A stretch of 64,000 bases of DNA, taken from NCBI GenBank assembly GCA_035651635.1, contig DASRFK010000011.1, positions 19,855-83,854 of the forward strand, read 5' to 3'. The notes under the pieces were generated by a model, which searched no databases, was not told the origin of the DNA, and worked only from the letters and a program-made list of their open reading frames with translations. The translations under genes and the position numbers were made by a program. Below, one piece after another: positions 1 through 7,946 of this stretch. Within the stretch, counting starts at the first letter, position 1; the number at the start of each line of letters is the position of its first letter. Origin of the DNA: JANXQE01 sp035651635 (lineage in GTDB: Bacteria > Verrucomicrobiota > Verrucomicrobiia > Limisphaerales > UBA8199).

Positions 1-1
1 G

Positions 2-229
2 CACCGGCCGGATTCCCAATCTCCCGTCGAAAAGCTATCGGACCGGGAATTCGAGGTTTTTCAATTGTTGGGCCAGGGCCACGGGACGCGCGAGATTGCC
101 GAGCATCTGCATCTGAGCGTCAAAACCGTGGAAGTGCATCGGGCCAATATCCGGAAGAAAATGGAACTGGCCAACGGCGGTGAGTTGGTAAGATATGCCA
201 TCCGCTGGAATGAAGCGCAGAAACCGTAG
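2..229 (+). CDS. LuxR/NarL-type response regulator, C-terminal HTH (partial)
   Basis: The gene is cut by the left edge of the window; the visible 75 codons begin in frame at base 2 and stop at TAG 227-229. They encode a complete LuxR-type helix-turn-helix: a LSDREFEVFQLLGQG start, then TREIAEHLHLSVKTVEVHRANI, the recognition helix signature of the NarL/FixJ family. The domain binds DNA as a dimer; the receiver domain expected upstream is outside the window, so the signal and phospho-acceptor cannot be judged. The next gene begins 12 bases downstream on the same strand. Confidence 0.85.
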   Translation, partial: HRPDSQSPVEKLSDREFEVFQLLGQGHGTREIAEHLHLSVKTVEVHRANIRKKMELANGGELVRYAIRWNEAQKP

Positions 230-241
230 ACCGAGAACTCG

Positions 242-1390
242 ATGAAACACGCGACTCACTCCTTTCGTCCGGCAACGCAGTGCGTCCACGCCGGGACCCA
301 CCTGGACGAGCGCACCGGAGGGGTTGGCAGCCCGATTTTTCCAAGCACGTCGTACGCCTATCCCAACCCGGCCAATGAAAATATCTACCCGCGATATTTT
401 AACGTGCCAAATCAACGGGTGGTCGCGCGCAAAATCGCGGCATTGGAGAAAGGAGAAGAGGCGTTGGTGTTCGGTTCCGGGATGGCGGCGATCTCAACCG
501 TGCTCTTCGCGCATTTGAAGCCGGGCGATCACGCGCTGTTCCAGGCCGATCTGTATGGAGGCACTTACCATTTTCTCAGCGGCGAATTGTCCGCCTTCGG
601 AATTCAAACCGGACTGGCCGGCACGCCGGAGGAATTCGAGGCGGCTTTGCGCCCAAACACGCGGGTGATTTATGTCGAATCGCCTTCCAACCCGCTGCTG
701 CGCTGCATCGACCTGGCCGCGGTTGCGGCTGTGGCGCGCAACCATGGGCTGCTGAGCATCATCGATAACACCTTCGCCACCCCGATTAATCAAAACCCGA
801 TTGAATTGGGCATCGATGTGGTGGTCCATAGCGCGACCAAATACCTGAATGGGCATACGGACGTAAACGCGGGCGTGGCGGTCTCCTCGGGTGCCGTGAT
901 CAGAAAAGTAGCCGAGTGTGCGATCAATCACGGGGGCACGCTCGATGCGCACGGTTGTTACCAGCTGGAACGCGGCATGAAAACCCTCGCCCTCAGAGTC
1001 CAACGGCACAATGAAAACGCGAGCCGGTTCGCCGAATTCCTGCAGCATCATCCGGCAGTGGCCCGAGTCAATTATCCGGGCCTGCCGAGCCACCCCGATC
1101 ACCAGATTGCCACGAGGCAAATGCGCGGTTTCGGCGGCATGCTGTCGTTTGAACTGCGGGAATCGGCCAGGGTTAACGAGGTGCTACGGCGATTGCGGGT
1201 AGCCACGCCGGCGCTGAGCCTGGGCGGAGTTGAAACCCTGGTGTGCCTGCCCAGCCAGACCTCGCACCGCTCGATGTCGCCGGAAGAACGGGAGCGCGCC
1301 GGCATCAGCGCCGGCCTGATCCGGGTATCGGTGGGCATCGAGGATCTCGAAGACCTCTACGAAGACTTTGACCAGGCCCTGAGGATTTAG
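242..1390 (+). CDS. Cys/Met-metabolism PLP-dependent lyase/synthase (cystathionine gamma-synthase or methionine gamma-lyase family)
   Basis: A 382-aa protein of typical length for the Cys/Met-metabolism fold-type I PLP enzymes. The PLP-binding lysine is K200 in VVHSATKYLNGHTDV; D175 in IIDNTFATP contacts the pyridine nitrogen, and the SGMAAIST segment near residue 79 forms the phosphate-binding loop, with LYGGTY near residue 105 carrying the stacking tyrosine. The family includes cystathionine gamma-synthase, cystathionine beta-lyase, O-acetylhomoserine sulfhydrylase and methionine gamma-lyase; motifs here do not decide between them. A short gap follows the LuxR regulator. The next gene runs in the opposite direction. 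Cytoplasmic. Confidence 0.9.
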   Translation: MKHATHSFRPATQCVHAGTHLDERTGGVGSPIFPSTSYAYPNPANENIYPRYFNVPNQRVVARKIAALEKGEEALVFGSGMAAISTVLFAHLKPGDHALFQADLYGGTYHFLSGELSAFGIQTGLAGTPEEFEAALRPNTRVIYVESPSNPLLRCIDLAAVAAVARNHGLLSIIDNTFATPINQNPIELGIDVVVHSATKYLNGHTDVNAGVAVSSGAVIRKVAECAINHGGTLDAHGCYQLERGMKTLALRVQRHNENASRFAEFLQHHPAVARVNYPGLPSHPDHQIATRQMRGFGGMLSFELRESARVNEVLRRLRVATPALSLGGVETLVCLPSQTSHRSMSPEERERAGISAGLIRVSVGIEDLEDLYEDFDQALRI

Positions 1391-1434
1391 AGCGGCAGGG
1401 TGGTCAAGTTTCAACCTGCAACAGCTGTCCAGGT

Positions 1435-2334
1435 CTACGCTGCATGCTCCAGTTCGGCAAAGGTGATGCGATTCTTGCCTTCCGTCTTGCTCTGAAACAG
1501 ACACCGATCCGCTTCCGCCAATAACTCGCGTTTGTCGGCAGCATCCTCTGGGAAAGCGGCCAGGCCAAAGGAGGCGGTGAGCCTTGCGTGGATACCTTCC
1601 TTCTGAAGGAACGGGGTCGAGAGAATCGCCTGTTTCATACGGTTGACCTTGAGCAGGGCTTCGTCTTTGTTCTGGCGCGGCAGGATCGCGATGAACTCAT
1701 CGCCGCCGTAGCGCACCAGCCGATCTTCCTCGCCCAGCACGTGTGCGACGGTCTGAGCCACTTCCCTCAGAGCTTTGCTCCCGAGCAAATGGCCATGGGT
1801 ATCGACGAGATGCTTGAAGTTGTCGAGGTCGAAAAAAACGAGGCAGACCTCAACGGGCTTCTCAGCGTGATCGAGCAGCCGGTCCAAATAACGGTGCAGG
1901 TAGCGCGTGTTGTTGAACCCGGAAACGTCGTCCGTCACGGCGAGTTTCATGACCCGGTCATGCTCTCGTTTAAGATCGAGCGACCACCGCCGCATGCGTA
2001 ATAAATTAGCCACACGCGCTTGCAGTTCGTTTTCGTTTAGGGGACGGATAAGCAGATCATCGACGACCCGTCCCAGATGCCGGGAAGGCATGCTTCCCCG
2101 GCGCCGCATCGTCAGAAGCAGAAAAGGCAAAAAAACAGGCTGTTCAGCCTGGCGGCGACGGCGAACTTTGGAACGGAGCTCTTTGAGGGACGGACCATCG
2201 ATGATGACCAGGTCAAATTCGCCCTCCAAGGGGTGTTCGGGGTTGGGCAAGATCAAGTGGCAAGACTTGGCCAGCCAATCCTCCAATCGGCGACGATCCT
2301 TCTTTTTTCGCACCTGCAACAGCACTCGGTCCAT
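1435..2334 (-). CDS. Diguanylate cyclase (GGDEF) with degenerate receiver-like N-terminus
   Basis: 299 aa. Residues 1-115 resemble a CheY-like receiver, with D46 in LVIIDGP at the phospho-acceptor position, but the flanking acidic pocket is poor, so phosphorylation is uncertain. Residues about 130-295 form a GGDEF domain: metal/substrate motif VFFDLDNFKHLVDTHGH and the intact active-site YGGDEF at 209-214, predicting synthesis of cyclic di-GMP from GTP. The product-inhibition I-site (RxxD ahead of GGDEF) is GEED here, so feedback inhibition by RxxD is probably absent. No EAL domain. It stands alone, converging on the PLP enzyme gene. Confidence 0.88.
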   Translation of the reverse strand: MDRVLLQVRKKKDRRRLEDWLAKSCHLILPNPEHPLEGEFDLVIIDGPSLKELRSKVRRRRQAEQPVFLPFLLLTMRRRGSMPSRHLGRVVDDLLIRPLNENELQARVANLLRMRRWSLDLKREHDRVMKLAVTDDVSGFNNTRYLHRYLDRLLDHAEKPVEVCLVFFDLDNFKHLVDTHGHLLGSKALREVAQTVAHVLGEEDRLVRYGGDEFIAILPRQNKDEALLKVNRMKQAILSTPFLQKEGIHARLTASFGLAAFPEDAADKRELLAEADRCLFQSKTEGKNRITFAELEHAA

Positions 2335-2549
2335 ACCCGGAGAGCCGCGTTAGCTTGCAGGCGCCCCTCGTAAAATGGCACAAATAAGCAACAAATGAAA
2401 GGGGTCATAACCGGAATGTGGACTGGTGCCCACTGGGCTTCGTCAGGCACGCGTCAGGCAAGAGGACGAATAGGACCGAGAGGACGGATTGGGGAGCGGC
2501 TGCGTAGCGCCCTTGGAAACGGGGTTAATCGCAAGGGCGTCGAGATCGC

Positions 2550-3629
2550 TCATTCAAAGCGCGGTCGCATGTGCCCCAGGCTGGTCTGGTCGGCGGCCTC
2601 GGACATGCCGCCGTGGAGCAGCCGCCGGGCGCCGTCGATCACGTAATCCCAGTTGAACGCGGGGCCGGGATCGACTTTGTCGGTTTGAATATGAAAATGA
2701 CCCAGGACGCCATGGTAAGCTTTCAAAGCGGGGTCAGGAAGTTTCGCGGTGATAAGACGGCCGCCCGAGTCTTTGGGAAAATCGCAGGTCATTCGGGGAA
2801 AAACCCGAGTCAGAGCGGCGGTGAGTTTAATCAGGGCCCGGTACTGCTCGGGGGTGAAATCGTACTGCACGAGTTCCCGGCCTTGGATGACCCCTTTAAT
2901 CGGATCGGGTCGGGCTGGATGACCCACAAAACCCGCAGTGCGGATGCCACCATCCCCATATGAGCTTGGAATAGTGATTCGCGTCGTGCCATCGGCGTGG
3001 CGAGCATACCAGCGATCGAATGGGTTTTTCTCGTCGCTGCCGTAGGCGCCGACATTGGCAATTTCAATTCCAACACTGCGGCTATTGGAAGAAGTGGCAT
3101 GCCAGGCGCGTTCCTTGAGGTCGAGCGTTTGGTAAATCGTTCCGTCCAGGTCGAGCATGAAATGCACGCTCAAATCGCGGTGATCCTGCAGCACGTTGAA
3201 ACACTGGCGGCTGGTGCCGCAGGCGTCGAAATGGATCACAAACTGATCCACGGCCCTTTGCAGGGTCGGCAAATCCCAACCGCCGCCGCGGACGCGCTCC
3301 AGTTCTTCTGGCGTTAAGCCGTTTCGACGCAGATTGTATCGATTGGGTGAAGTCAACTCCCGCACCTCGGCTTGCGAATCTTCCCAATCGGATTTGTCCA
3401 GAGGACTGAACCGGCGCTCGACACGGTAGGCGTCGTAACCGCCCGGGTCCATCCAGAGCACGATGGGCGTCCCGGTGTGGAAAAATTGGCCCGCGGCGAC
3501 AATTTCGTCGCCGGAACGGCGTTCGACCGCGCCGGGTCGGGGAGGTGTCTTACAACCGGTAAGCGCCGCAAGGATCAGGAGTATGGCTGAGGCACAGCAG
3601 ACGGAGCGACGGAATCTCACGAGCGCCAC
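2550..3629 (-). CDS. Lipoprotein N-acetylmuramoyl-L-alanine amidase (Amidase_2/AmiD-like)
   Basis: 359 aa with a signal peptide ending in the lipobox LTGC (C26), so likely an envelope lipoprotein. Residues about 120-345 are an Amidase_2 (T7 lysozyme/PGRP-type) zinc amidase: H133 in VIHFDACG, H177 in ERAWHATSSNS, E189 in VGIEIANVG, and a late GHFHIQTDKVDPGPAF segment near 310-324 supplying the remaining zinc-site residues. The family cleaves the amide between N-acetylmuramate and L-alanine of peptidoglycan. An insert (residues 190-260) is longer than in E. coli AmiD. It ends 9 bases before the YceI gene region on the same strand and may be co-transcribed with it. Confidence 0.9.
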   Translation of the reverse strand: MALVRFRRSVCCASAILLILAALTGCKTPPRPGAVERRSGDEIVAAGQFFHTGTPIVLWMDPGGYDAYRVERRFSPLDKSDWEDSQAEVRELTSPNRYNLRRNGLTPEELERVRGGGWDLPTLQRAVDQFVIHFDACGTSRQCFNVLQDHRDLSVHFMLDLDGTIYQTLDLKERAWHATSSNSRSVGIEIANVGAYGSDEKNPFDRWYARHADGTTRITIPSSYGDGGIRTAGFVGHPARPDPIKGVIQGRELVQYDFTPEQYRALIKLTAALTRVFPRMTCDFPKDSGGRLITAKLPDPALKAYHGVLGHFHIQTDKVDPGPAFNWDYVIDGARRLLHGGMSEAADQTSLGHMRPRFE

Positions 3630-3637
3630 AAAGCTGG

Positions 3638-4225
3638 TTATTTTGCTTTGACCGCCTCAGCGTTGATTTCCAATTCGATTTCGTTGGCCACGACCAAACC
3701 GCCGGTCTCCAGCGCCTGGTTGTACTTGAGGCCGTAATCCTGCCGGTTGAGCTTTGCCCGCGCCTGAAGCCCGATTCGGCTGTTCCCCCACGGATCTTTA
3801 ATCGGACCTTTAACCGTGACCGGCAGCGAGAGTTCCTTAGTCACACCATGCATGGTGAAATCACCTACCAGCACCATGTCGCTGCCTTGTTTCTCAGCTC
3901 GTTTGCTCTTGAAGGTGATCGTGGGAAACTTAGCGGCATCAAAGAAGTCGGGGCTGCGCAGGTGATTATCGCGCCGTTCGATCCCGGTATCGATACTTTT
4001 GGTCTGAATTGTTCCAGTGGCCTCTTTGACCTGGCCGCCATCCAAGGTGAGCGCGCCCGAAAAGTCATTGAACTTGCCGTGAACGGTGTTGATGACCATG
4101 TGCGTCACGGCAAAGCCGACTGTCGAATGAGCGGGATCGAGGTTATAAGTTTCCGCTGCTTTGGCTGCAAAACCCGTGAACGCGAGGACCGAAAGACAAA
4201 TGAGCTGGAGAGTGGTTTTCATCAT
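3638..4225 (-). CDS. YceI family periplasmic protein
   Basis: 195 aa from an ATG at 4225, chosen because it opens a clear signal peptide (MMKTTLQLICLSVLAF, cleavage near AKAA); the frame stays open further upstream only because it runs through a repeat. Mature protein begins ETYNLDPAHSTVGFAVTHM, the YceI signature, and continues with the lipocalin-like beta pattern (FTMHGVTKELSLPV, DYGLKYNQALETGGLVVANEIELEI). YceI proteins bind polyisoprenoids or other amphiphiles; the ligand is unknown here. It lies immediately upstream of the amidase gene on the same strand. Confidence 0.92.
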   Translation of the reverse strand: MMKTTLQLICLSVLAFTGFAAKAAETYNLDPAHSTVGFAVTHMVINTVHGKFNDFSGALTLDGGQVKEATGTIQTKSIDTGIERRDNHLRSPDFFDAAKFPTITFKSKRAEKQGSDMVLVGDFTMHGVTKELSLPVTVKGPIKDPWGNSRIGLQARAKLNRQDYGLKYNQALETGGLVVANEIELEINAEAVKAK

Positions 4226-4277
4226 AGGTTCGATTTTCGGGGAATATAGCATATTGACCCACAGAGGCACGCAAATT

Positions 4278-4384
4278 GAACCACAGAGGCACAGAGACAC
4301 AGAGGAATTCCAAAGATGTACATTTCCCCGAGAGGTCATTAGCTGCCTTCTCTGTGCCTCCGTGCCTCCGTGCCTCTGTGGTTT
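4278..4384. repeat. GxxExxY-flanking repeat, copy 1
   Basis: About 107 bases, starting GAACCACAGAGGCACAGAG and ending GTGCCTCTGTGGTTT; the ends are inverted relative to each other so it can fold into a long imperfect hairpin. The middle (AATTCCAAAGATGTACA, TTTCCCCGAGAGGTCATT) is shared nearly base for base with copy 2 at 4833-4930. It sits just after the 3' end of the GxxExxY gene and just before the YceI start. Confidence 0.85.
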
Positions 4385-4391
4385 ATGCAGC

Positions 4392-4820
4392 TCACGGCCC
4401 GGGAGGCCGGAACAAATCTCCGCAAGCCACGCGCTTGACGCCCTGCTTGAGGACCGGGACATTGAAGTTGATCAGTAACCCCAGCGGTTTTTTGTCCAAC
4501 TTCAGGTAGGTGAGCAACTGGGCTTCATGGATTGGATGCAGTTCCGTAACGGCTTTGAGCTCAACAATCAAACTGCGCTCGACCACGAAGTCCAGTCGAT
4601 AGCCACAATCGAGCTGCACTTCCTTGTAATGAACGGGGAGCGCCCGTTGACGCTCGAAACCAAGCCCCGCCTTGGATAATTCGTACGCCAGACACTCCTC
4701 GTACGCGGATTCGAGCAAGCCTGGCCCAAGCTCGCGGTGAATTTCGATACACAGTCCGATGACCCTCCCCGACAGATCATTTAGCTGGCTTCTTCGTGCC
4801 TCCGCGTCTTGGTGGCTCAT
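4392..4820 (-). CDS. GxxExxY protein (PD-(D/E)XK nuclease-like)
   Basis: 142 aa from the ATG at 4820 (MSHQDAEARR); the frame is open further upstream only through the repeat. The family motif is G34-L-L-E37-S-A-Y40 in ELGPGLLESAY, after the usual NDLSGRVIGLCIEIHRELG. A PDDEXK-like core follows: D77 in YRLDFVV, then E87-L-K89 in LIVELKAV, and the typical end LGLLINFNVPVLKQGVKR. The family is assigned to the PD-(D/E)XK superfamily but its target is not established. The N-terminal codons are built from repeat sequence (CACCAAGACGCGGAGGCACG on the coding strand), tying gene and repeat together. Confidence 0.9.
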   Translation of the reverse strand: MSHQDAEARRSQLNDLSGRVIGLCIEIHRELGPGLLESAYEECLAYELSKAGLGFERQRALPVHYKEVQLDCGYRLDFVVERSLIVELKAVTELHPIHEAQLLTYLKLDKKPLGLLINFNVPVLKQGVKRVACGDLFRPPGP

Positions 4821-4832
4821 GGCAGCCTTATT

Positions 4833-4930
4833 GAACCACAAAGTCACAGAGACACAGAGGAATTCCAAAGATGTACACTTCCCCGAGAGGTCATTTGCTG
4901 CCTTCTCTGTGCCTCCGTGCCTCTGTGGTT
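4833..4930. repeat. GxxExxY-flanking repeat, copy 2
   Basis: About 98 bases, immediately upstream of the GxxExxY start on its coding strand. It matches 4278-4384 almost throughout, differing by a few substitutions (AAGTC for GAGGC near the start, one C/T in the centre) and lacking one GTGCCTCC unit present in copy 1. The ends are inverted repeats. Confidence 0.85.
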
Positions 4931-5032
4931 AATTCAGCCGTGGTTCAGGTCCTCCGGAACAGGTGAAAAGAAATAGGTCGTCCCGCGTGCCAGGACGAAT
5001 CCGGGACTCCCGACTAGCGCCGCACGAGCCGA

Positions 5033-5239
5033 CTAGGCGTGGGCTCGTTGGACTTTTTCGGCTTTGGGACCCTTCTCGCCGGTGACGATGTCGAAGATGA
5101 CTTCGTCGCCTTCGCGCAGCGTCTTAAAACCTTCCCCAAGGATCGCTGTGTGATGGACAAAAACATCCTGGCCCGCCTCTTGGGCGATGAAACCCAGGCC
5201 CTTTTTATTGTCCCACCATTTAACTTTGCCTTTAGCCAT
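5033..5239 (-). CDS. Cold-shock domain protein
   Basis: 68 aa from the ATG at 5239, selected by a strong Shine-Dalgarno (AGGAG, 7 bases upstream) and by the canonical start MAKGKVKWWDNKKGLGFI. Contains RNP1 (KGLGFI) and RNP2-like (DVFVHHTAI) of the single cold-shock OB fold, ending ...GPKAEKVQRAHA. Binds single-stranded nucleic acids and acts as an RNA chaperone in the cytoplasm. Stands alone with a long upstream non-coding region. Confidence 0.96.
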   Translation of the reverse strand: MAKGKVKWWDNKKGLGFIAQEAGQDVFVHHTAILGEGFKTLREGDEVIFDIVTGEKGPKAEKVQRAHA

Positions 5240-5584
5240 ATCTATCTCCTGAATGCCTGAGAGGAAGGCCAGCAAAACAAGCGGACACGCGCCCAACCGG
5301 GTGAATGCCCGTTACCGGCTCTGGAACCACGTATTCCTCAAAAGCGATTGGAGACTAATAAGCCACTCGGCGTAAGTCAAGTGGTCTTTTGCCCCTGGCG
5401 CGCGGACATCGGTTGTCCGCAGGGAGCCGCGAATCGCCGATGCGCCAAAGACAAGGTTTGGAGCCAGCCATGGTCGTTCGTTGCTGCGAGCAGGATGCTC
5501 GCGCGGCGCCGCCGCTGAGGACGTCCATTAGCATCGCGGATTCAAACTATTGAAAATGGTGTTTGACCCTGGTAGCTTGCCCGC
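5240..5584. other. Intergenic region with two perfect small hairpins
   Basis: About 345 bases between divergent cold-shock and binding-protein genes. It holds a perfect 7-bp hairpin GCGGACA-TCGGT-TGTCCGC (5402-5420) and another GCGAGCA-GGA-TGCTCGC (5486-5502), both resembling dispersed extragenic repeats rather than terminators (no T tract). Promoters for both divergent genes must lie here but no clear -35/-10 pair was recognised. Confidence 0.5.
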
Positions 5585-6580
5585 ATGCCCGGAACTTCGC
5601 AGCGCAAATATTCGCTCCTCTGCTCGCTCATCCTGTTGGCGGTTACAGGTTTTGCCGCAGAACCGCCTTATACCATCGCCGTTATTCCGAAAGGCACCAC
5701 TCACGAGTTCTGGAAATCCGTCAACGCAGGAGCGGTCAAAGCGGAGCGCGAACTGACCGCCCAAGGAACAAAGGTGAAGATCTTCTGGAAAGGACCGTTG
5801 CGCGAGGATGACCGCGATCAGCAGATCCAGGTGGTCGAGAACTTCATGGCGCGTCAGGTTAGCGCGATCGTCCTTGCCCCGTTGGATTCACAGGCCCTGG
5901 TGCGGCCAGTCCACAACGCAACGAGGGCCAAAGTCCCCGTCGTCATTATTGACTCGGATCTCAAATCGGACGAATACGTCAGTTTCGTTGCGACGGACAA
6001 TTACAAGGGCGGGCAACTGGCGGGCGAACAAATGGGCAAGCTTTTGGGGGGGGCGGGCAATGTGATCCTGCTCCGGTACGCCGTTGGCTCGGCTAGTACG
6101 GAAGCGCGTGAAGCCGGCTTCCTGGACGTGCTCAAGACGAAGTATCCGGGGATAAAACTAATATCTTCCGACCAGCACGCCGGGGCGACCCGGGAGACGG
6201 CTTACCAGGTATCACAGAACCTGCTCAACCGTTTCGGGCGCGAGGTGAATGGTATTTTTTGCCCGTGCGAACCGCCCACCATCGCCATGACCAAGGCTCT
6301 GCGTGACTTGGGGCTGGCGGGCGGGAAGGTCAAAATGGTTGGGTTCGACGCCGGGTCGCAATCGGTGCTGGACATGAAGAACGGGGATGTGCAGGGCCTG
6401 GTGGTGCAAAACCCGCTGCTGATGGGGTACCTGGGCGTGGTCACTGCCGTGAAACATCTTAAAGGCGAAAAGGTCGAGAAAAGAATCGATACCGGAGTGG
6501 TTTTGGTCACTCCCGAAAACATGAACGAGCCGCAAATAAAGGAGCTGCTCTATCCGCCTTTAAATGAGTATCTGAACTGA
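5585..6580 (+). CDS. Sugar-type ABC transporter periplasmic substrate-binding protein (RbsB-like)
   Basis: 331 aa with a signal peptide (hydrophobic SLLCSLILLAVTGFA, cleavage about residue 25). The mature part is a periplasmic-binding-protein type 1 fold: YTIAVIPKGTTHEFWKSVNAGA, AIVLAPLDSQALVRPV, VVIIDSDLKSDEYVSFVATDNYKGGQLAGEQM, KMVGFDAGSQSVLDMKNGDVQGLVVQNP, as in ribose/xylose/inositol binding proteins. Delivers a sugar or polyol to the permease encoded 12 bases downstream. Substrate not determinable from motifs; the myo-inositol oxygenase two genes on suggests an inositol-like polyol (inference). Confidence 0.9.
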   Translation: MPGTSQRKYSLLCSLILLAVTGFAAEPPYTIAVIPKGTTHEFWKSVNAGAVKAERELTAQGTKVKIFWKGPLREDDRDQQIQVVENFMARQVSAIVLAPLDSQALVRPVHNATRAKVPVVIIDSDLKSDEYVSFVATDNYKGGQLAGEQMGKLLGGAGNVILLRYAVGSASTEAREAGFLDVLKTKYPGIKLISSDQHAGATRETAYQVSQNLLNRFGREVNGIFCPCEPPTIAMTKALRDLGLAGGKVKMVGFDAGSQSVLDMKNGDVQGLVVQNPLLMGYLGVVTAVKHLKGEKVEKRIDTGVVLVTPENMNEPQIKELLYPPLNEYLN

Positions 6581-6592
6581 GATTAGGGGTTC

Positions 6593-7663
6593 GTGAAAAT
6601 GAGTTCCGAAGTCCGACGCTCCCGATGGCCCCTGATTAAACCCGGACAATCGGAATCGCTCTCGGGCACTCCTCGGTCAGCAAGTGCTCGAACTGACCCG
6701 GTCGGCCGCTGTCGGCGCTTGCTCAATGTGGCGGGCCCTTTCCTGGGGCTGCTGCTGGTGCTGGGGCTGTTTTCGCTGAGTCCATCCGTGCGGCCGTACT
6801 TCCTGACGGGGCCGAACTTCAAAATCATCCTGACGCAGACAGTCATCGTCGCGATGGGAACGCTGGGCATGACGCTGATTATTATTAGCGGCGGGATCGA
6901 TTTGAGTGTCGGGTCGGTCGTCGCCCTGACCAGTGTGGTGGGAGCGACGGCCCTGGTCAAAGGCGTCTCCCCGGCCGTGGTGGTCTTGCTAAGCGTTGCT
7001 GTCGGCGCGGGCGTTGGACTGCTGAACGGACTGGTCATCGGTGGTCTGCGGATGATGCCCTTTATTGTCACACTTGGGATGATGGGGGTAGCGCGCGGGG
7101 TGGCGAAGTGGCTCTCCGGCAATCAAACCGTGAGCGTGCCCGACACGTCCATCAATGCGATTATGGATCTCAAGGACCCAACGAGATTGTTCCCGCTGCC
7201 ACTGGGGGTCTGGATCACTCTCGGCTTGGCCGCGGTCATGGCGATCGTCATGCGCAACACCGTGTTCGGCCGATACATTTTCGCCCTCGGCTCGAACGAA
7301 GCAGCCGCGCGGCTCTGCGGGATCCGGGTGAATCTGCAAAAAGTGCTGATCTATTCTGTGGCGGGCATTTTTTTCGGTTTGGCCGGCCTGATGCAGCTTT
7401 CGCGTCTGACTCAGGGCGATCCGACTGTGGCCATTGGGCTGGAACTGGACATCATCGCCGCGGTAGTCATTGGAGGTGCCAGTCTGAGTGGCGGCAGCGG
7501 CAGCGTGCTGGGTTCGATGATCGGCGCGCTAACCATGGCCGTCCTGCGCAATGGCTCCAACCAGATGGGCTGGCCCACGTTCATGCAGGAAATCATCATT
7601 GGCGTTGTGATTATTATCGCCGTCGGGGTGGACAAACTGCGCCAGAGAAGCACGAAGAATTAA
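6593..7663 (+). CDS. Sugar-type ABC transporter permease (RbsC-like)
   Basis: 356 aa from a GTG at 6593 (an ATG at 6599 is an alternative). After a hydrophilic N-terminus of about 45 residues come eight to ten membrane spans. Family signatures are GMTLIIISGGIDLSVGSVVAL and the cytoplasmic EAA-like loop NTVFGRYIFALGSNEAAARLCGIRV, then AAVVIGGASLSGGSGSVLGSMIGAL. It forms the membrane channel for the preceding binding protein. The partner ATPase (RbsA-type) usually in the operon is not here, so it must be encoded elsewhere. Confidence 0.92.
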   Translation: MKMSSEVRRSRWPLIKPGQSESLSGTPRSASARTDPVGRCRRLLNVAGPFLGLLLVLGLFSLSPSVRPYFLTGPNFKIILTQTVIVAMGTLGMTLIIISGGIDLSVGSVVALTSVVGATALVKGVSPAVVVLLSVAVGAGVGLLNGLVIGGLRMMPFIVTLGMMGVARGVAKWLSGNQTVSVPDTSINAIMDLKDPTRLFPLPLGVWITLGLAAVMAIVMRNTVFGRYIFALGSNEAAARLCGIRVNLQKVLIYSVAGIFFGLAGLMQLSRLTQGDPTVAIGLELDIIAAVVIGGASLSGGSGSVLGSMIGALTMAVLRNGSNQMGWPTFMQEIIIGVVIIIAVGVDKLRQRSTKN

Positions 7664-7946
7664 AGGCCGAAGGCGGAGCGCGGCTCTAAATCCGAAAGCC
7701 GGAAAGGAACTCAAGATCCGAAATGCGAAAACCCAACCAGCAGTCACAACGCCCAAAAAGTACGGCGGATCGAACGGGAAAAAAGGAGCCGCCTGTTCGC
7801 TTTGCGAGGCGTTCCCTTGCCACGTCAATTCGGATTTCGGATTTCCTTTGGGATTTCCGCCTTCGGCCTCGGGGTTTTCGCGGGCTTGCCAATCCAGTCA
7901 GGCAGAGTTAATTTCCTCATGGAAGCCATAATAAAACTGAATTGCT
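7664..7946. other. Intergenic region with imperfect inverted repeat
   Basis: The left part (about 7668-7730) is rich in AAATCCGAAAGCC / GATCCGAAATGCG units and the right part (about 7829-7880) in their complements, TTCGGATTTCGGATTTCC and TCCGCCTTCGGCCTCGG, so the two can pair into a long imperfect stem. No coding signal supported. Confidence 0.5.

Larger units (their letters stand above)
4258..4930. mobile_element. Candidate GxxExxY-associated repeat element
   Basis: A GxxExxY gene (4392-4820, minus) lies between two near-identical repeats (4278-4384 and 4833-4930). Each repeat has inverted ends of the type CCACAGAGGCACAGAG / CTCTGTGCCTCCGTGCC. A third half-copy (about 4767-4814) overlaps the gene's first codons. 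The repeats, read on the minus strand, contain a decayed version of the gene's own 5' end (see findings). No transposase is present, so mobility is inferred from structure only. Confidence 0.5.
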
